DNA of 64,000 bases from Thiotrichales bacterium (GCA_016936535.1 JAFGXP010000001.1:1-64000); one strand, 5' to 3'; shown: positions 8,379 through 18,877, numbered from the stretch's first letter. The notes: generated from the letters alone by a model not told the origin. Program-made: numbers and translations.

Positions 8379-9523
8379 GCCTCACGCCGCAACAGCACAA
8401 TCACTTCGGCATGGTCAGTATGCGCAAACAAATCAAAGATACGCGCTTGTTGAACCCGAAATGAGGGCAGACGAGCCAAATCTTTCGCCAAGGATTGCGG
8501 ATTACAACTGGAATAAATCAGGTTCTTTACTGGGGCTGCACCGTCTAAAAATGCACACAATTCCGCGCCAATTCCCCTTCGTGGGGGGTTAACAATGACG
8601 GCATCGGGCATCTCATGCAACCGATTGGCTTGTAAGGCAAAGTCGTCGGCTTTGAGCGCGCGAAAAACCAAGTGATAAAACCCCAACTCGCTCGCCGATT
8701 GCCGAGCACTGGCAATCGCTTGTTCGGATACTTCAATGCCAACAATATTTTGTTGCCCTGCTTGGGCGGCATGCAAAGCAAATCCACCAACGCCGCAAAA
8801 CAGATCCCACAGCGCTTGTGGCCGAATTTGCATCAACCATTCTTGCGCTTGCCGATAGAGTCCTGCCGCCACCTCATCATTGGTCTGAAAAAAACTTTGT
8901 GGCTTAAGATGCAGCGGTAAATCATTAAGCCACATGGTTAAACTCGACTGTTCACTGAGCAGAATTTCGTGCGGTCCTTCAATAATGGCCATAGCGACCG
9001 GTTGAATATTGACTGACACAACCTGCAACCCTGGACAAGAGGCCAATAACTTAGGGAGCAGCTCTCGCATCGTATCGACCCACTGCTCAGAACGCAGTAC
9101 AAAACGCAACATCAGAGCCTGCTCACGCTGGCTGTAAGTCAACAAAACATATTTCAATTCGCCAGTCCGCGATTGAATATGATAAGGCGGCAAACGGCAG
9201 GCCGTAATCCACGCCTTAATCGGTGCAAAAGCCTGTTGTATCGCTTCAGGGTAGAGCGGACACTCCGATAAATCTTGCGCAACACCTTCGTAATCGACCA
9301 GCCCGAATTGGGGATCTTGCCAAGATCCTCCCACTGCCATTTTCGCTTTATTACGAAACCCCATCGGCGCTGTGGCAAAAATCGGTAACCATTGATGCTC
9401 GGCAATCATTGGCAGTTGCGCGGCACAGGCACCCTGTTTTTCCACCAATTGTTGAGCATAAGGCATCCGCAAATGGGTACAAGAACGACATTGGCCTTGA
9501 TTGAAATAGACGCACGAGCTCAT
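8375..9523 (-). CDS. rlmC: 23S rRNA (uracil-747-C5)-methyltransferase
   Basis: RlmC methylates U747 of 23S rRNA using S-adenosylmethionine. The 382-residue protein aligns along its length with E. coli RumB/RlmC: the same iron-sulfur cysteines (Cys4, Cys12, Cys15, Cys88), GFRNKAKM, the SAM motif DLFCGVGGF, VNPPRRGIG and the catalytic cysteine in YSSCNP. It lacks an N-terminal TRAM domain, which separates it from RlmD. Its ATG overlaps the stop of the upstream Nudix-ThiE gene (ATGA), so the two are translationally coupled. Confidence 0.93.
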   Translation of the reverse strand: MSSCVYFNQGQCRSCTHLRMPYAQQLVEKQGACAAQLPMIAEHQWLPIFATAPMGFRNKAKMAVGGSWQDPQFGLVDYEGVAQDLSECPLYPEAIQQAFAPIKAWITACRLPPYHIQSRTGELKYVLLTYSQREQALMLRFVLRSEQWVDTMRELLPKLLASCPGLQVVSVNIQPVAMAIIEGPHEILLSEQSSLTMWLNDLPLHLKPQSFFQTNDEVAAGLYRQAQEWLMQIRPQALWDLFCGVGGFALHAAQAGQQNIVGIEVSEQAIASARQSASELGFYHLVFRALKADDFALQANRLHEMPDAVIVNPPRRGIGAELCAFLDGAAPVKNLIYSSCNPQSLAKDLARLPSFRVQQARIFDLFAHTDHAEVIVLLRREA

Positions 9524-10464
9524 GATTTACCCCAAAACTCGCCAATTGCCGCAATGCCTTGCGCCCCCTGCTGTTTTGCGTGCGCAAGCAGTTCGCGAGT
9601 CATGCCGCCTAGGGCAAATACCGGCACCGGAACCTGTTTTACCATTTGATGAAACGCCTCCCAGCCGAGAGCATCCTGGTCAGGATGGGTTGCGGTCGGC
9701 AAAACCGGAGAAAGTAAAAGAAAATCCGGCTCAAGCGTTAACGCCTGGGCTATCTCCTCGGCATTATGGGTAGAGATCCCTAGCAATTTGTCTTTAGCGA
9801 TAGGACGAGCGGTATATTCAAACAATTGATTGGAAGCGAGCTGAATTCCGTCGGCACCACTTCTGGCTAAAATCTCCGGCGAACCATTGAGCATCAATTT
9901 CGCGCCCGCCTGATGAACCATGGGCAAATTCGCTTGCGCCAACTCAATCACCTCTTCATCTTGCAAACCTTTTGCCCGCAGTTGAATCAGCTGAACCCCG
10001 GTATTTAAGAGCTGTTTTACCTTAACCGAGAAGTCTTGCGCGTCGGTAAATTCACCACTAATCGCGTACTTATCCCCCAAGGCCAGAACCGTCAAAATGC
10101 CTTGATTCGCTGCCGGAAACCTGAGTTGATGCAATTCGGCAAGCTCAAACCAACGGACGTGTTGCCCCTCTTTGCCATAAGGTATGCCGTCAAAGTCAAA
10201 GGTTTGATAGACATGCAGTCGCACCGCAACGGTGCCGTAGTCCCAGGGTATTTCAATCAGAGGCTGCCAATGATCGGTCGTCACACCCAGCTCTTCAAAA
10301 AACTCACGCTGCAGCGCTTGCTCAAGACTTTCGCCGCCCTGCACTTTGCCGCCGGGAAATTCCCAGCAATTGGCATGACTCTGGTGCTGTTGACGCAGAC
10401 TCAAACACACTTCGTTTTCGCAGCGCAGTAAACCGACCACAATCGGCAAATACTCTTTCACCAT
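9520..10464 (-). CDS. Nudix hydrolase fused to a ThiE/TenI-like domain
   Basis: Residues ~1-130 form a MutT-type Nudix domain with GGKVQGGESLEQALQREFFEELG, matching the GX5EX7REUXEEXGU box. It is predicted to hydrolyse oxidised or damaged nucleoside triphosphates. Residues ~150-314 form a thiamine-phosphate-synthase-like TIM barrel (IQLRAK, GISTHN, FALGG). The ThiE HLGQ-type motif is altered to IQLAS, so true ThiE activity is doubtful. Such fusions are known downstream of secA-argJ in other gammaproteobacteria. The ATG at 10464 is chosen because CAGGAAGAG sits just upstream; a start 30 bases further up lacks one. It is the first gene of a pair with rlmC. Confidence 0.88.
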   Translation of the reverse strand: MVKEYLPIVVGLLRCENEVCLSLRQQHQSHANCWEFPGGKVQGGESLEQALQREFFEELGVTTDHWQPLIEIPWDYGTVAVRLHVYQTFDFDGIPYGKEGQHVRWFELAELHQLRFPAANQGILTVLALGDKYAISGEFTDAQDFSVKVKQLLNTGVQLIQLRAKGLQDEEVIELAQANLPMVHQAGAKLMLNGSPEILARSGADGIQLASNQLFEYTARPIAKDKLLGISTHNAEEIAQALTLEPDFLLLSPVLPTATHPDQDALGWEAFHQMVKQVPVPVFALGGMTRELLAHAKQQGAQGIAAIGEFWGKS

Positions 10465-10572
10465 CTTGACTCTTCCTGTCCAATCCATCGGCAATTCATC
10501 AGCAAACTATTGTACGAGATTTTTTTCAGCTAAAATAAGCCTCATTTTCCATTCACACGAAGCCGGATAGCT

Positions 10573-11631
10573 ATGAGTCAATTTTGGAGTCCACTGGTTC
10601 ACGATCTTACCCCCTATGTACCGGGCGAACAGCCTAAGATCGACAATCTGATTAAACTCAACACCAACGAAAATCCCTACCCGCCTTCCCCACGGGTATT
10701 GACCGCGATTGCCGAACAAACCAACGAAAAACTGCGCCTTTACCCAGACCCAAATGGCGATCTGCTCAAAGCCTCGATTGCCAAGTATCACGGTGTGGAC
10801 AGCAGTGAAGTTTTTGTTGGCAATGGTTCGGATGAAGTGCTCGCACACGCCTTTCAAGCACTGTTAAAACAGGATGAACCCCTGCTTTTCCCCGATATTA
10901 CTTATAGCTTTTATCCGGTCTATTGCGGACTCTACGGTATCGACTATCGCACTGTGCCCCTGGATGAAAATTTTTGCTTAAAAGTGGCCGATTATCAGCG
11001 TCCATGCGGGGCGATTATTTTTCCAAATCCAAATGCTCCCACTGGACGCCTGCTGCCATTGGATGCCGTACGTCAACTGTTAGAAATGCACCCCAATCGG
11101 GTGGTTGTCGTGGATGAAGCCTATGTCGATTTTGGTGGCCAAAGCGCAATTGGGCTCATCAAGGACTATCCCAACTTATTGGTTTGTCAAACCCTTTCCA
11201 AATCACGTTCCTTAGCCGGATTACGGGTGGGTTTTGCGGTTGGGCAGGCCCATTTAATTGAAGCGTTAGAACGGGTTAAAAATAGCTTTAACTCTTACCC
11301 GCTTGATCGCCTAGCCCTGTTTGGCGCCAGCGCGTCTTTTGACGATGAAGATTACTTTCAACGCGGCTGTCAAAAAATCATTGCCACGCGCGAGGTCTTA
11401 ACCGCGGCCATGCAGCAGATGGGCTTCAAGGTCATTCCTTCTGCGGCGAATTTTATTTTCGCAACCCACCCGCAAAAATCGGCGGCTGACTTAGCACAAC
11501 AGCTGCGCGAACGTAAAATTTTAGTGCGCTATTTTAATAAACCGCGCATCGACCAATACCTACGCATTACGATTGGCACCGATGCCGAAACCCAAGCGCT
11601 CATCAAGGCCTTAAGCGAAATAACCGCTTAA
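10573..11631 (+). CDS. hisC: Histidinol-phosphate aminotransferase
   Basis: HisC is a class I/II PLP aminotransferase that makes histidinol phosphate in histidine synthesis. The 352-residue protein shows the family opening [12 protein letters not shown], the phosphate-binding and PLP motif [16 protein letters not shown], and the Schiff-base lysine in [15 protein letters not shown]. Length is typical. It stands alone rather than in a his operon. Paralogues of this type in some bacteria also act on aromatic amino acids, so the exact substrate is slightly uncertain. A terminator follows. Confidence 0.92.
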   Translation: MSQFWSPLVHDLTPYVPGEQPKIDNLIKLNTNENPYPPSPRVLTAIAEQTNEKLRLYPDPNGDLLKASIAKYHGVDSSEVFVGNGSDEVLAHAFQALLKQDEPLLFPDITYSFYPVYCGLYGIDYRTVPLDENFCLKVADYQRPCGAIIFPNPNAPTGRLLPLDAVRQLLEMHPNRVVVVDEAYVDFGGQSAIGLIKDYPNLLVCQTLSKSRSLAGLRVGFAVGQAHLIEALERVKNSFNSYPLDRLALFGASASFDDEDYFQRGCQKIIATREVLTAAMQQMGFKVIPSAANFIFATHPQKSAADLAQQLRERKILVRYFNKPRIDQYLRITIGTDAETQALIKALSEITA

Positions 11632-11681
11632 ACTGATTACATTGGTTAAGCTGAAAAACTGTTTTTTTAAAACATCAATGC

Positions 11682-11718
11682 AAAAGGCCGGGAACACAAA
11701 CTGTCTTCTCGGCCTTTT
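11682..11718. terminator. Bidirectional terminator between hisC and argJ
   Basis: The arms AAAAGGCCG (11682-11690) and CGGCCTTTT (11710-11718) enclose a ~19-base loop. Flanking A and T runs allow it to stop transcription from both convergent genes. Confidence 0.75.
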
Positions 11719-11768
11719 ACTTTTAGTTGAGAACAATCGCGGTCTGTTCTGCGTTTATCTCAATTAAC

Positions 11769-12980
11769 TTACGAACGATATTCGGCGTTAATTTTCACAT
11801 AGTCATACGAAAAATCACACGTCCAAACCGTTTCATTGACCTGACCGCGCTTTAGAACAATACGAATATCAATATCGGTTTGTTTCATGACTTCTTGGCC
11901 TTGTTCTTCGGTGTAACTTGCTGCCCGCCCACCGTTGGCGACAATGCAATACTGACCCAGATAAATCTCCAAAGCATTCAAATCCAGATTTTCAACGCCG
12001 GCACGACCCACCGCCGCTAAAATTCGCCCCCAGTTTGGATCTGAGGCAAAAAAAGCCGTTTTAACAAGTGGTGATAAGGCAACAGCATGTGCTACTTTTA
12101 AAGCCTCTTCTTCCGATTGCGCCTGCTCAACAATCACCGACATAAACTTTGTCGCGCCCTCGCCATCGCGCACAATCATCTGCGCTAATTCGGTCATCAT
12201 TTGGGTAACCGCTGCAACAAACTGCTGGTACGCTGGACTTTGCTCATCGGTAATTTCTGGCATATCCGCTTGACCGGTTGCACTCAAAGTGCAGGCATCA
12301 TTGGTTGAGGTATCGCCATCCACCGTAATCCGGTTAAAACTCACTTTAACGGCCGCTTGCAAGGCTGATTGCAAACAGGCTTGACTGATTTTGGCGTCCG
12401 TGGCGGCAAAACCGAGCATAGTTGCCATATTAGGGTGAATCATACCGGAGCCTTTGGCAATCCCGCTAAGCGTCACATCTGCACCCTCAATATTAACCAC
12501 TCGGCTGACCATCTTCGGCACAATATCTGTGGTCATAATCGCCATGCCTGCTGCGTTCCAGCCATCAATGCTCATCTCAGCCAAGGCAGCTGGAATCCCT
12601 GCGGCAAACTTCTCCATTGGCAAGTTTTGACCAATCACACCGGTAGAAAATGGCAAGACCTCTTCCGCGGTACACCCCAACTCTTTGGCAAGGAGAGTGC
12701 AACAGGCTTGCGCATCTTTCATCCCTTGCTCTCCAGTTCCCGCGTTAGCATTCCCAGCATTGATTAGCAGGGCACGCGGGGCAATTTGTGCTAAATGCCG
12801 ACGTGCGAGCGTCACGGGCGCTGCACAAAAAGCATTGGTCGTAAAAGTGGCTGCCGTGCGGCTGCCGGGTGCTAATTCAATAATCACTAAATCGGGTTTA
12901 CCATTTTTTTTGATTTTGGCTGCCGTGGTACCTAAATAGGCTCCGGCAATAGGGTGGACTTGCACAGGCTGATTGCTCAC
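11769..12980 (-). CDS. argJ: Glutamate N-acetyltransferase/amino-acid acetyltransferase
   Basis: ArgJ transfers acetyl groups in the cyclic arginine pathway (ornithine acetyltransferase, often also N-acetylglutamate synthase). The GTG at 12980 has GAGGA eight bases upstream and yields 403 residues, the normal family size. The longer frame reaching 13094 would add an unconserved N-terminus that crosses the secA terminator. The self-cleavage site is visible as NMATML after KGSGMIHP, where cleavage before Thr creates the two subunits and the nucleophile. FFASDPNWGRILAA is the conserved substrate motif. It lies downstream of secA, as in other gammaproteobacteria. Confidence 0.94.
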   Translation of the reverse strand: MSNQPVQVHPIAGAYLGTTAAKIKKNGKPDLVIIELAPGSRTAATFTTNAFCAAPVTLARRHLAQIAPRALLINAGNANAGTGEQGMKDAQACCTLLAKELGCTAEEVLPFSTGVIGQNLPMEKFAAGIPAALAEMSIDGWNAAGMAIMTTDIVPKMVSRVVNIEGADVTLSGIAKGSGMIHPNMATMLGFAATDAKISQACLQSALQAAVKVSFNRITVDGDTSTNDACTLSATGQADMPEITDEQSPAYQQFVAAVTQMMTELAQMIVRDGEGATKFMSVIVEQAQSEEEALKVAHAVALSPLVKTAFFASDPNWGRILAAVGRAGVENLDLNALEIYLGQYCIVANGGRAASYTEEQGQEVMKQTDIDIRIVLKRGQVNETVWTCDFSYDYVKINAEYRS

Positions 12981-13008
12981 GATCGATTCCTCATCTCGAT
13001 TCACAAAG

Positions 13009-13048
13009 AAAAAACCCACTGTGCAAACGCGGTTGCTGACAGTGGGCT
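13009..13048 (-). terminator. Rho-independent terminator of secA
   Basis: On the minus strand CCCACTGTC (13046-13038) pairs with ACAGTGGG (13022-13015) and is followed by a run of T. It begins ~25 bp after the secA stop and ends only ~29 bp before the argJ start. Confidence 0.88.
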
Positions 13049-13072
13049 TGGGGTTAATTTTGCTTGGGCATC

Positions 13073-15814
13073 TTAGCTTAGTTTGCCGCAACACTGTTTA
13101 TATTTTTTACCTGAGCCGCAGGAACAGGGATCATTGCGGCCAATTTTCGGGGCATCGCGACGCACAGTTTCCGGCTCGGCGGTCTGTGTAGGACTTGGCT
13201 GTGCTTGAGCCTGATCAATCGCATCTGCAATGCTACTGGCCGCAGGATGACTGGCTTGTAACTGTTGGGGCTGATGCGGCTGCTCTTCATATTCCGCAAT
13301 GTCTTGTTGCCCGCCGATCTGCACCAGCGACAACACCTTAACGGTTTCCAATGTCACTTCACTTAAGAAGCTTTTAAAGAGCTCAGCCGATTCACGACGG
13401 TACTCTTGGAAAGGGTCTTTTTGCGCATAACCACGCAAATGAATACCACGACGCAGATAATCCATCTCAGCCAAATGCGTGCGCCATTGTTTGTCGATGG
13501 TTCTCAGCAAAACTTCTTTTTCAAAATGGTGTCGAGTTTGCGCATCCACAATGGCCATCTTCTGCACATAACGCGCCTTAAGCTCGCTAATCATCTTGGC
13601 AATCAAGGTTTCTTCGTACAGATTTTTATCTTCATCCAACCATTGCTGCAACGGCAGATGTGACCCAAGCTCTTCATGGACCGCTTTTTCCAGATTATCC
13701 AAGTCCCACTGTTCATGCAGTGAACCCGGCGGAATATAACTGGCCACCAACTGTTCAACCATCTGCTCACGCAGACCATCAATCACATCGGTCACTTCCG
13801 CTTCGTCTGCCGCCATCAACTCATTACGCTGGGTATACACAACCTTACGCTGCTCATTGGAAATATCATCAAACTTTAGCAGGTTTGCCCGCTCATCTTG
13901 GTGCATGCGCTCGACTTGCTTTTGCGCCCGCTCGATCGACTTGGTTACCATCTTGTGCTCAATCGCTTCATTTTCGGTCATGCCCAAACGTTTCATCATC
14001 CCTTTGACCCGTTCAGAAGCAAAGCGACGCATGAGATCGTCATCCAATGAAAGATAGAAGCGCGTGACCCCGACATCCCCCTGACGACCGGAACGCCCCC
14101 GAAGCTGGTTATCAATTCGGCGTGATTCATGGCGCTCAGAACCAATCACCTTTAAGCCACCCAACTCCAGTACTTTGGCTTGACGAATTTTCCAATCCTG
14201 TTTTACCGCGTCGATTGCTTCCGGTGACGCATCGGCCCCCAAGGCTTCCAATTCGGTTTCCAAATTACCGCCCAGCACGATGTCGGTGCCGCGACCAGCC
14301 ATATTGGTTGCAATCGTCACCGCACCTGGACGACCGGCATCGGCAATGATGCTGGCTTCGCGTTCGTGCTGCTTAGCATTTAAGACTTCATGCGCAACGC
14401 CCGCTTGTACCAAGAGACGCGAGAGGCGCTCGGACATTTCAATCGAGGCAGTTCCCACAAGAATCGGTTGGCCAGTTGCATGCGTTTCACGAATGTCTTC
14501 AACAATCGCGGCAAACTTTCCTTCCATTTCCAAAAAAACCAAATCCGGCAAATCTTGGCGCTGAGGCACTTTATTCGGCGGAATCACCACCACTTCGAGA
14601 CGATAGGTAGAAAGAAATTCACCCGCTTCGGTATCCGCCGTTCCAGTCATTCCAGAGAGCTTAACGTATTGACGGAAGAGATTCTGGAACGTAATGGAAG
14701 CAAAGGTCTGACTTTCAAGCTGAATGGTAACGCCTTCTTTGGCCTCAATCGCCTGATGCAGGCCTTCGCTCCAACGCCGTCCTTGCATTTTACGGCCTGT
14801 GAACTCATCAATAATCACCACTTGGCCGTCTTCCACAATGTAATCGCGGTTTTTTTCAAATAACAGATTGGCTCGCAAGGCGGCGTTGATGTGAATCATT
14901 AATCCGATGTTGGTCGCATCATACAGTGAAGCGTCTTCCGCCAATAATCCTACTTCGGTTAACAATTGTTCAACCTTAGCATGGCCATCGTCCGTTAAAA
15001 AAACCTGGCGCGATTTGGAATCAATAATGTAATCTCCGGTCGTGGTCTTGGTTTCAGGGTCTTCTTCACCCAATTCCAAGTGCGCGACCAAAGGATTGAT
15101 TTTGCGATACATTTCGGCTTTATCTTCGGCTGGGCCCGAAATAATCAAAGGCGTACGCGCCTCATCAATCAAGATGGAATCCACCTCATCAATCACCGCA
15201 AAAAACTGCTCACGCATCACCCGTTCGCCAGCAAAAATGGCCATGTTATCGCGCAGGTAATCAAACCCAAACTCGTTATTGGTTCCGTAGGTAATGTCCA
15301 TTGCATAGGCGAGCTGCTTTTCTTGAGGACTCTGGCCAGACACCACCACACCGGTGCTTAAACCAAGAAAACCATACAGCTGCCCCATCCACTCCGCATC
15401 ACGCTTGGCAAGGTAATCATTCACCGTAATGACGTGAACACCTCGCCCTGCCAAGGCGTTTAAGTAAACCGCCAAGGTTGCCACCAAGGTTTTACCTTCA
15501 CCGGTGCGCATCTCTGCAATTTTGCCTTGATGCAGCGCAATTCCACCGATCATCTGCACATCGTAGTGGCGCATACCAAAAACCCGTTTACCCGCTTCAC
15601 GCACAACCGCAAAAGCTTCTGGCAGAATCTCATCCAGTGTCTTGCCATTGTTGAGCGCCGATTGAAAAGCCGCCGTTTTGGCTTGCAGCTTTTGATCACT
15701 CAGCGCCTCTAAACTCGGCTCAAATGCATTAATTTGCTGCACGATTTTTCGATACTGTTTCAATAGCCGCTCGTTACGACTGCCAAAGATTTTCTTGAAG
15801 ATATTAAACGCCAT
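13073..15814 (-). CDS. secA: Preprotein translocase ATPase SecA
   Basis: SecA is the motor that pushes unfolded secretory proteins through SecYEG. The 913-residue protein is full length. It has Walker A in [14 protein letters not shown] near residue 102, the DEAD-type motif [21 protein letters not shown] near 208, the second ATPase fold with [14 protein letters not shown], and the C-terminal SEC-C zinc motif [17 protein letters not shown] for SecB and lipid contact. A Q-rich spacer precedes the zinc motif. It is divergent from dciA and followed by its own terminator before argJ. Confidence 0.98.
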   Translation of the reverse strand: MAFNIFKKIFGSRNERLLKQYRKIVQQINAFEPSLEALSDQKLQAKTAAFQSALNNGKTLDEILPEAFAVVREAGKRVFGMRHYDVQMIGGIALHQGKIAEMRTGEGKTLVATLAVYLNALAGRGVHVITVNDYLAKRDAEWMGQLYGFLGLSTGVVVSGQSPQEKQLAYAMDITYGTNNEFGFDYLRDNMAIFAGERVMREQFFAVIDEVDSILIDEARTPLIISGPAEDKAEMYRKINPLVAHLELGEEDPETKTTTGDYIIDSKSRQVFLTDDGHAKVEQLLTEVGLLAEDASLYDATNIGLMIHINAALRANLLFEKNRDYIVEDGQVVIIDEFTGRKMQGRRWSEGLHQAIEAKEGVTIQLESQTFASITFQNLFRQYVKLSGMTGTADTEAGEFLSTYRLEVVVIPPNKVPQRQDLPDLVFLEMEGKFAAIVEDIRETHATGQPILVGTASIEMSERLSRLLVQAGVAHEVLNAKQHEREASIIADAGRPGAVTIATNMAGRGTDIVLGGNLETELEALGADASPEAIDAVKQDWKIRQAKVLELGGLKVIGSERHESRRIDNQLRGRSGRQGDVGVTRFYLSLDDDLMRRFASERVKGMMKRLGMTENEAIEHKMVTKSIERAQKQVERMHQDERANLLKFDDISNEQRKVVYTQRNELMAADEAEVTDVIDGLREQMVEQLVASYIPPGSLHEQWDLDNLEKAVHEELGSHLPLQQWLDEDKNLYEETLIAKMISELKARYVQKMAIVDAQTRHHFEKEVLLRTIDKQWRTHLAEMDYLRRGIHLRGYAQKDPFQEYRRESAELFKSFLSEVTLETVKVLSLVQIGGQQDIAEYEEQPHQPQQLQASHPAASSIADAIDQAQAQPSPTQTAEPETVRRDAPKIGRNDPCSCGSGKKYKQCCGKLS

Positions 15815-15953
15815 GGATTAAACAATTCCGGTTATTGACTCTATAAGAGCTTGCATGAAAACGCTGCCTGCCAAGGCAATCTGGCTAATTTAGCCCGATG
15901 CAAAGCCGCTGTCGAGGCACAGCTTCGGTTTTTGCCGAAAATTATGCGGTAAA

Positions 15954-16442
15954 ATGACGCAACATTCTAGCACAACCCAAGCGTGGCCAAACGTGAAACC
16001 GTTATTAAGTCAAACTCAAGGTACTTTAAAAAATCTACTGGAAAGCGCCCAGTTTTTTCAACTGCTGCTTGAGACGGCAAGAGACCCTCTGCCAAACTTA
16101 TTGCAAACTCATCTGATTGGCGTTGCCTTTGAACAGCAAACGCTCTTGCTGCAGATTGATCACGCTTTGTTTGCGACTCAATTACGTTTTTATGAGCCCA
16201 GTATTTTAGGGGCGTTTCAAACCCATTTCCCGCATCTGCAACTCAATCGAGTCAAGGTACGCGTACAAGCTTTAGAAGAAAAACCGAGAAGTAAACGTTC
16301 AGTTAGCAGCTACCCGAGCTCAGAAGATGCTGAGGCGATGCAACAGTTGAGTCAAGAAGTGGAATCGGAGGCTCTGCGCCAAGCCCTGCTGCGCTTAAGT
16401 CAGCGGGCTCAGTCACAGTTTGAATCTGAGGAAGAATCGTAA
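15954..16442 (+). CDS. dciA: DUF721/DciA-family protein
   Basis: DciA is the ancestral bacterial loader or operator of the replicative helicase DnaB, used where DnaC or DnaI is missing. This 162-residue protein shows the DUF721 core (residues ~10-110) with LANLL-like FQLLLETARDPLPNLLQTH, and a charged, glutamate-rich tail. The family is poorly conserved, so assignment rests partly on position: in many gammaproteobacteria a DUF721 gene lies between lpxC and secA on the opposite strand, exactly as here. No strong ribosome site precedes the ATG. Confidence 0.72.
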   Translation: MTQHSSTTQAWPNVKPLLSQTQGTLKNLLESAQFFQLLLETARDPLPNLLQTHLIGVAFEQQTLLLQIDHALFATQLRFYEPSILGAFQTHFPHLQLNRVKVRVQALEEKPRSKRSVSSYPSSEDAEAMQQLSQEVESEALRQALLRLSQRAQSQFESEEES

Positions 16443-16455
16443 AACGAAAACCGTT

Positions 16456-17373
16456 TTAAACGACTAAGGTTGAAGAGTAATTAACCGGTGGTGTTTGCTC
16501 GCGAAAACTGACCAACTCATAACACTCTGGCTGATTCAGCAGCGCGCGAATCAATTGATTATTCAAAGCATGTCCGGATTTATGTGCATTGAACTCACCA
16601 ATGACCGGATGCCCTAACATATAAAGATCGCCGACGGCATCGAGAATTTTATGACGAACAAATTCGTCTTTATCGCGAAGACCTTCGGCATTCACCACGC
16701 CTTCATCCCCTAAACCAATCGCGTTTTTTAAACTGGCGCCCAGACCAAGGTTTTTCGCACGCAGCATATCCATGTCTTTCATAAAGCCAAAGGTTCGCGC
16801 GCGCGAAACCTCTTTAAAATAAGAGGTTGCCGAAAAGTCCAATACCATTTTTTCGGCTGTGTTTTCAAAAGCCGGGTGCGAAAACGCAATTGAGAAATTT
16901 AAACGGTATCCTTCAAAAGGTAAGAACTCAGCCCAGCCGCCCTGCTCGTTTTCCACCCTTAAGGGTTTTAAAATCCGAACAAACTGTTTGGGCGCCTCTT
17001 GCACTTTAATTCCGGCAGCTTGGAGTAGAAAGACAAAGTGCGACGCACTCCCGTCCATAATCGGTACTTCGTCCGAAGTAATATCAATAAATACATTATC
17101 GATTCCAACGCCTGCCAGTGCCGACATCAAATGCTCAATGGTTGCAATTTTCAGGAGCACGCCCTGATGCTGACAGACAATGGTGGTGCACAGTGTGGTT
17201 TCCCCAACAATCTGCGGTGAGACTTTAAATTCAGCAGCGGGTTCAACATCGATTCGACGAAACACAATTCCAGTATCCACTGGGGCGGGACGCAACGTCA
17301 TGATTGACTCGTGCCCGGTATGCAGACCGATGCCACGCGCCTTAATGGAGTTGACTAGAGTTCTTTGGTTCAA
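16456..17373 (-). CDS. lpxC: UDP-3-O-acyl-N-acetylglucosamine deacetylase
   Basis: LpxC catalyses the committed zinc-dependent deacetylation of lipid A synthesis in the cytoplasm. Starting at the TTG at 17373 (MNQRTLVNSIKARGIGLHTG) gives 305 residues, the same length as the E. coli enzyme; a TTG 39 bases upstream would add an unconserved extension. Zinc ligands are visible in TIEHLMSALAG (His) and HKILDAVGD (His and Asp), and VPIMDGSA and ISRARTFGF are active-site segments. Its usual upstream neighbour ftsZ is absent; a hairpin and then ftsA precede it. Confidence 0.96.
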   Translation of the reverse strand: MNQRTLVNSIKARGIGLHTGHESIMTLRPAPVDTGIVFRRIDVEPAAEFKVSPQIVGETTLCTTIVCQHQGVLLKIATIEHLMSALAGVGIDNVFIDITSDEVPIMDGSASHFVFLLQAAGIKVQEAPKQFVRILKPLRVENEQGGWAEFLPFEGYRLNFSIAFSHPAFENTAEKMVLDFSATSYFKEVSRARTFGFMKDMDMLRAKNLGLGASLKNAIGLGDEGVVNAEGLRDKDEFVRHKILDAVGDLYMLGHPVIGEFNAHKSGHALNNQLIRALLNQPECYELVSFREQTPPVNYSSTLVV

Positions 17374-17475
17374 GGTTTTGCTCTTTTCTATACAAATGAG
17401 GGAGTCCAACAACTTCTCAACAAGCGTTCTGTGTCAAAGTGATGACGAAAATTTTACAGGATTCTACCATAATCG

Positions 17476-17513
17476 AAAAAATGAACGTGCGCCAATTGTT
17501 TGGATTTTGGCGC
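17476..17513 (-). terminator. Terminator-like hairpin between ftsA and lpxC
   Basis: Perfect seven-base arms GCGCCAA (17507-17513 and 17489-17495 read on either strand) enclose an 11-base loop. On the minus strand a run of six T follows nine bases later. The distance to the T run weakens it as an intrinsic terminator. It lies where ftsZ normally stands. Confidence 0.5.
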
Positions 17514-17545
17514 GAAGAGAGGTTTGAAACCTGAGCTGGGCGTGG

Positions 17546-18823
17546 CTAAAAGCTCGCGCTAAACCAGTTTTTGAGGCGACGCAAGCGGCTTCCCAAGGTG
17601 GCGAAAAAACCAGGCCCTTTTGCTCTTGGCGTCACATAAACGTAGCCTGGATTGTCCAAATCAAAATTTTGGTGAGCATACAATAACAAGCCAATCGCGG
17701 TGGCCAGTTCCGAGTGATTGACTTCATGCACCAAGCCGCCACTCAATACGTCGCTTTTAGGAACCCCAATGCGGACCGGCATATCAAAGATTTCTTCTGC
17801 TAAGGGAACACTGCCAAAAATCATCGAAGAACCACCGGTAATGACAATTCCCGCGCCGAACATTTCTTTGGAGAAACCATCTTGTTTTAGGCGCGCTTCC
17901 ACATTTTCAAAAATTTCTTCCATACGGGGGCGAATGACTTCGGAAAGCAACCGCTGCCCGAGCGCAAAAGGCTCACGCTCACCAACGCGTTGCACATCGA
18001 ATTTAAAATCTTCTTTAATCAAACTGGGCATGGCGCAGCCGTATTGCACCTTAATTCGCTCAGCGGAATCGGTTGGCGTGTTAAAAGCAATTGCAATATC
18101 GTTCGTCACGTAGTTACCGGCAATCGGAAGAACCGCAGTGTATTGCATCGAGCCATTTCGATACACCGTAATATCGGTGGTGCCCCCACCAATATCCACC
18201 ACACACACCCCCAACTCTTTCTCATCGTCACTCAGCACCGCCTCGCTGGCTGCCAATTGCGCTAGAACCGGAGTCGATTTGGCCAAACCTGCAGAGAGCA
18301 CACACTTTTCAATATTGCGCACCGCACTTTGGCTGGCGGTAATAATATGGGTTTTGACTTCAAGGCGTTTGCCAGCCATGCCCTCTGGTTCAAGAATGCC
18401 TTCTTGCATATCGAGGGTAAATTCTTGAGGCAAGACATGCAGCATATGCTCTTCGGTAAGTGAATATTTGCCGGCGTGCGCCTGCTGAGTCACACGCTGA
18501 ACATCCTCAGCAGTAACCTCATTGTTAATGGTAATCACACCGTGCGAACTGATGCTTTTGATGTGACTGCCGGTAATACCGATATAAGCGCAGTCCACTT
18601 GGCAACCCGCAAAACTCTGAGCTTCCTCCATCGCGGTACGAATTGAGCGTTTGGTCTCTTCAATATTAATGACCACCCCATTACGCAAGCCTTTAGAGGG
18701 CACAATGCTATAGCCGCGAATTTCGATATGATTGGGCGAGAGTTCGCCAATCACCGCTTTAATTTTTGAGGTACCGATATCCAAACCCACAATAATGTTT
18801 GGACTAGTCTGCATGCTCGCCAT
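17546..18823 (-). CDS. ftsA: Cell division protein FtsA
   Basis: FtsA is the actin-like protein that tethers FtsZ to the membrane and recruits later divisome proteins. The ATG at 18823 has GGTGGAG eight bases before it and gives 425 residues. Actin-fold motifs are VGLDIGTSKIKAVIG (phosphate 1), CVVDIGGGTTDITV (phosphate 2) and GIVITGGSSMI. The C-terminal GSRLRRLKNWFSASF is the membrane-binding amphipathic helix. It follows ftsQ, but ftsZ, its partner and almost invariable next gene, is ~27 kb upstream in this window. Confidence 0.97.
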   Translation of the reverse strand: MASMQTSPNIIVGLDIGTSKIKAVIGELSPNHIEIRGYSIVPSKGLRNGVVINIEETKRSIRTAMEEAQSFAGCQVDCAYIGITGSHIKSISSHGVITINNEVTAEDVQRVTQQAHAGKYSLTEEHMLHVLPQEFTLDMQEGILEPEGMAGKRLEVKTHIITASQSAVRNIEKCVLSAGLAKSTPVLAQLAASEAVLSDDEKELGVCVVDIGGGTTDITVYRNGSMQYTAVLPIAGNYVTNDIAIAFNTPTDSAERIKVQYGCAMPSLIKEDFKFDVQRVGEREPFALGQRLLSEVIRPRMEEIFENVEARLKQDGFSKEMFGAGIVITGGSSMIFGSVPLAEEIFDMPVRIGVPKSDVLSGGLVHEVNHSELATAIGLLLYAHQNFDLDNPGYVYVTPRAKGPGFFATLGSRLRRLKNWFSASF

Positions 18824-18877
18824 CCGTGTTACTCCACCCTGCCTCAAGCGTAAAATGATTTGGTCTTTTTGTGTTAT

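Noticed and set aside
12981-13094. Upstream extension of argJ by 38 codons
   Set aside because: It reads through the secA terminator and overlaps the secA end; the GTG at 12980 has GAGGA and gives the normal length.
13406-15712. Several 60-157-codon frames antisense to secA
   Set aside because: They are shadows of a highly conserved gene with no ribosome sites or recognisable domains.
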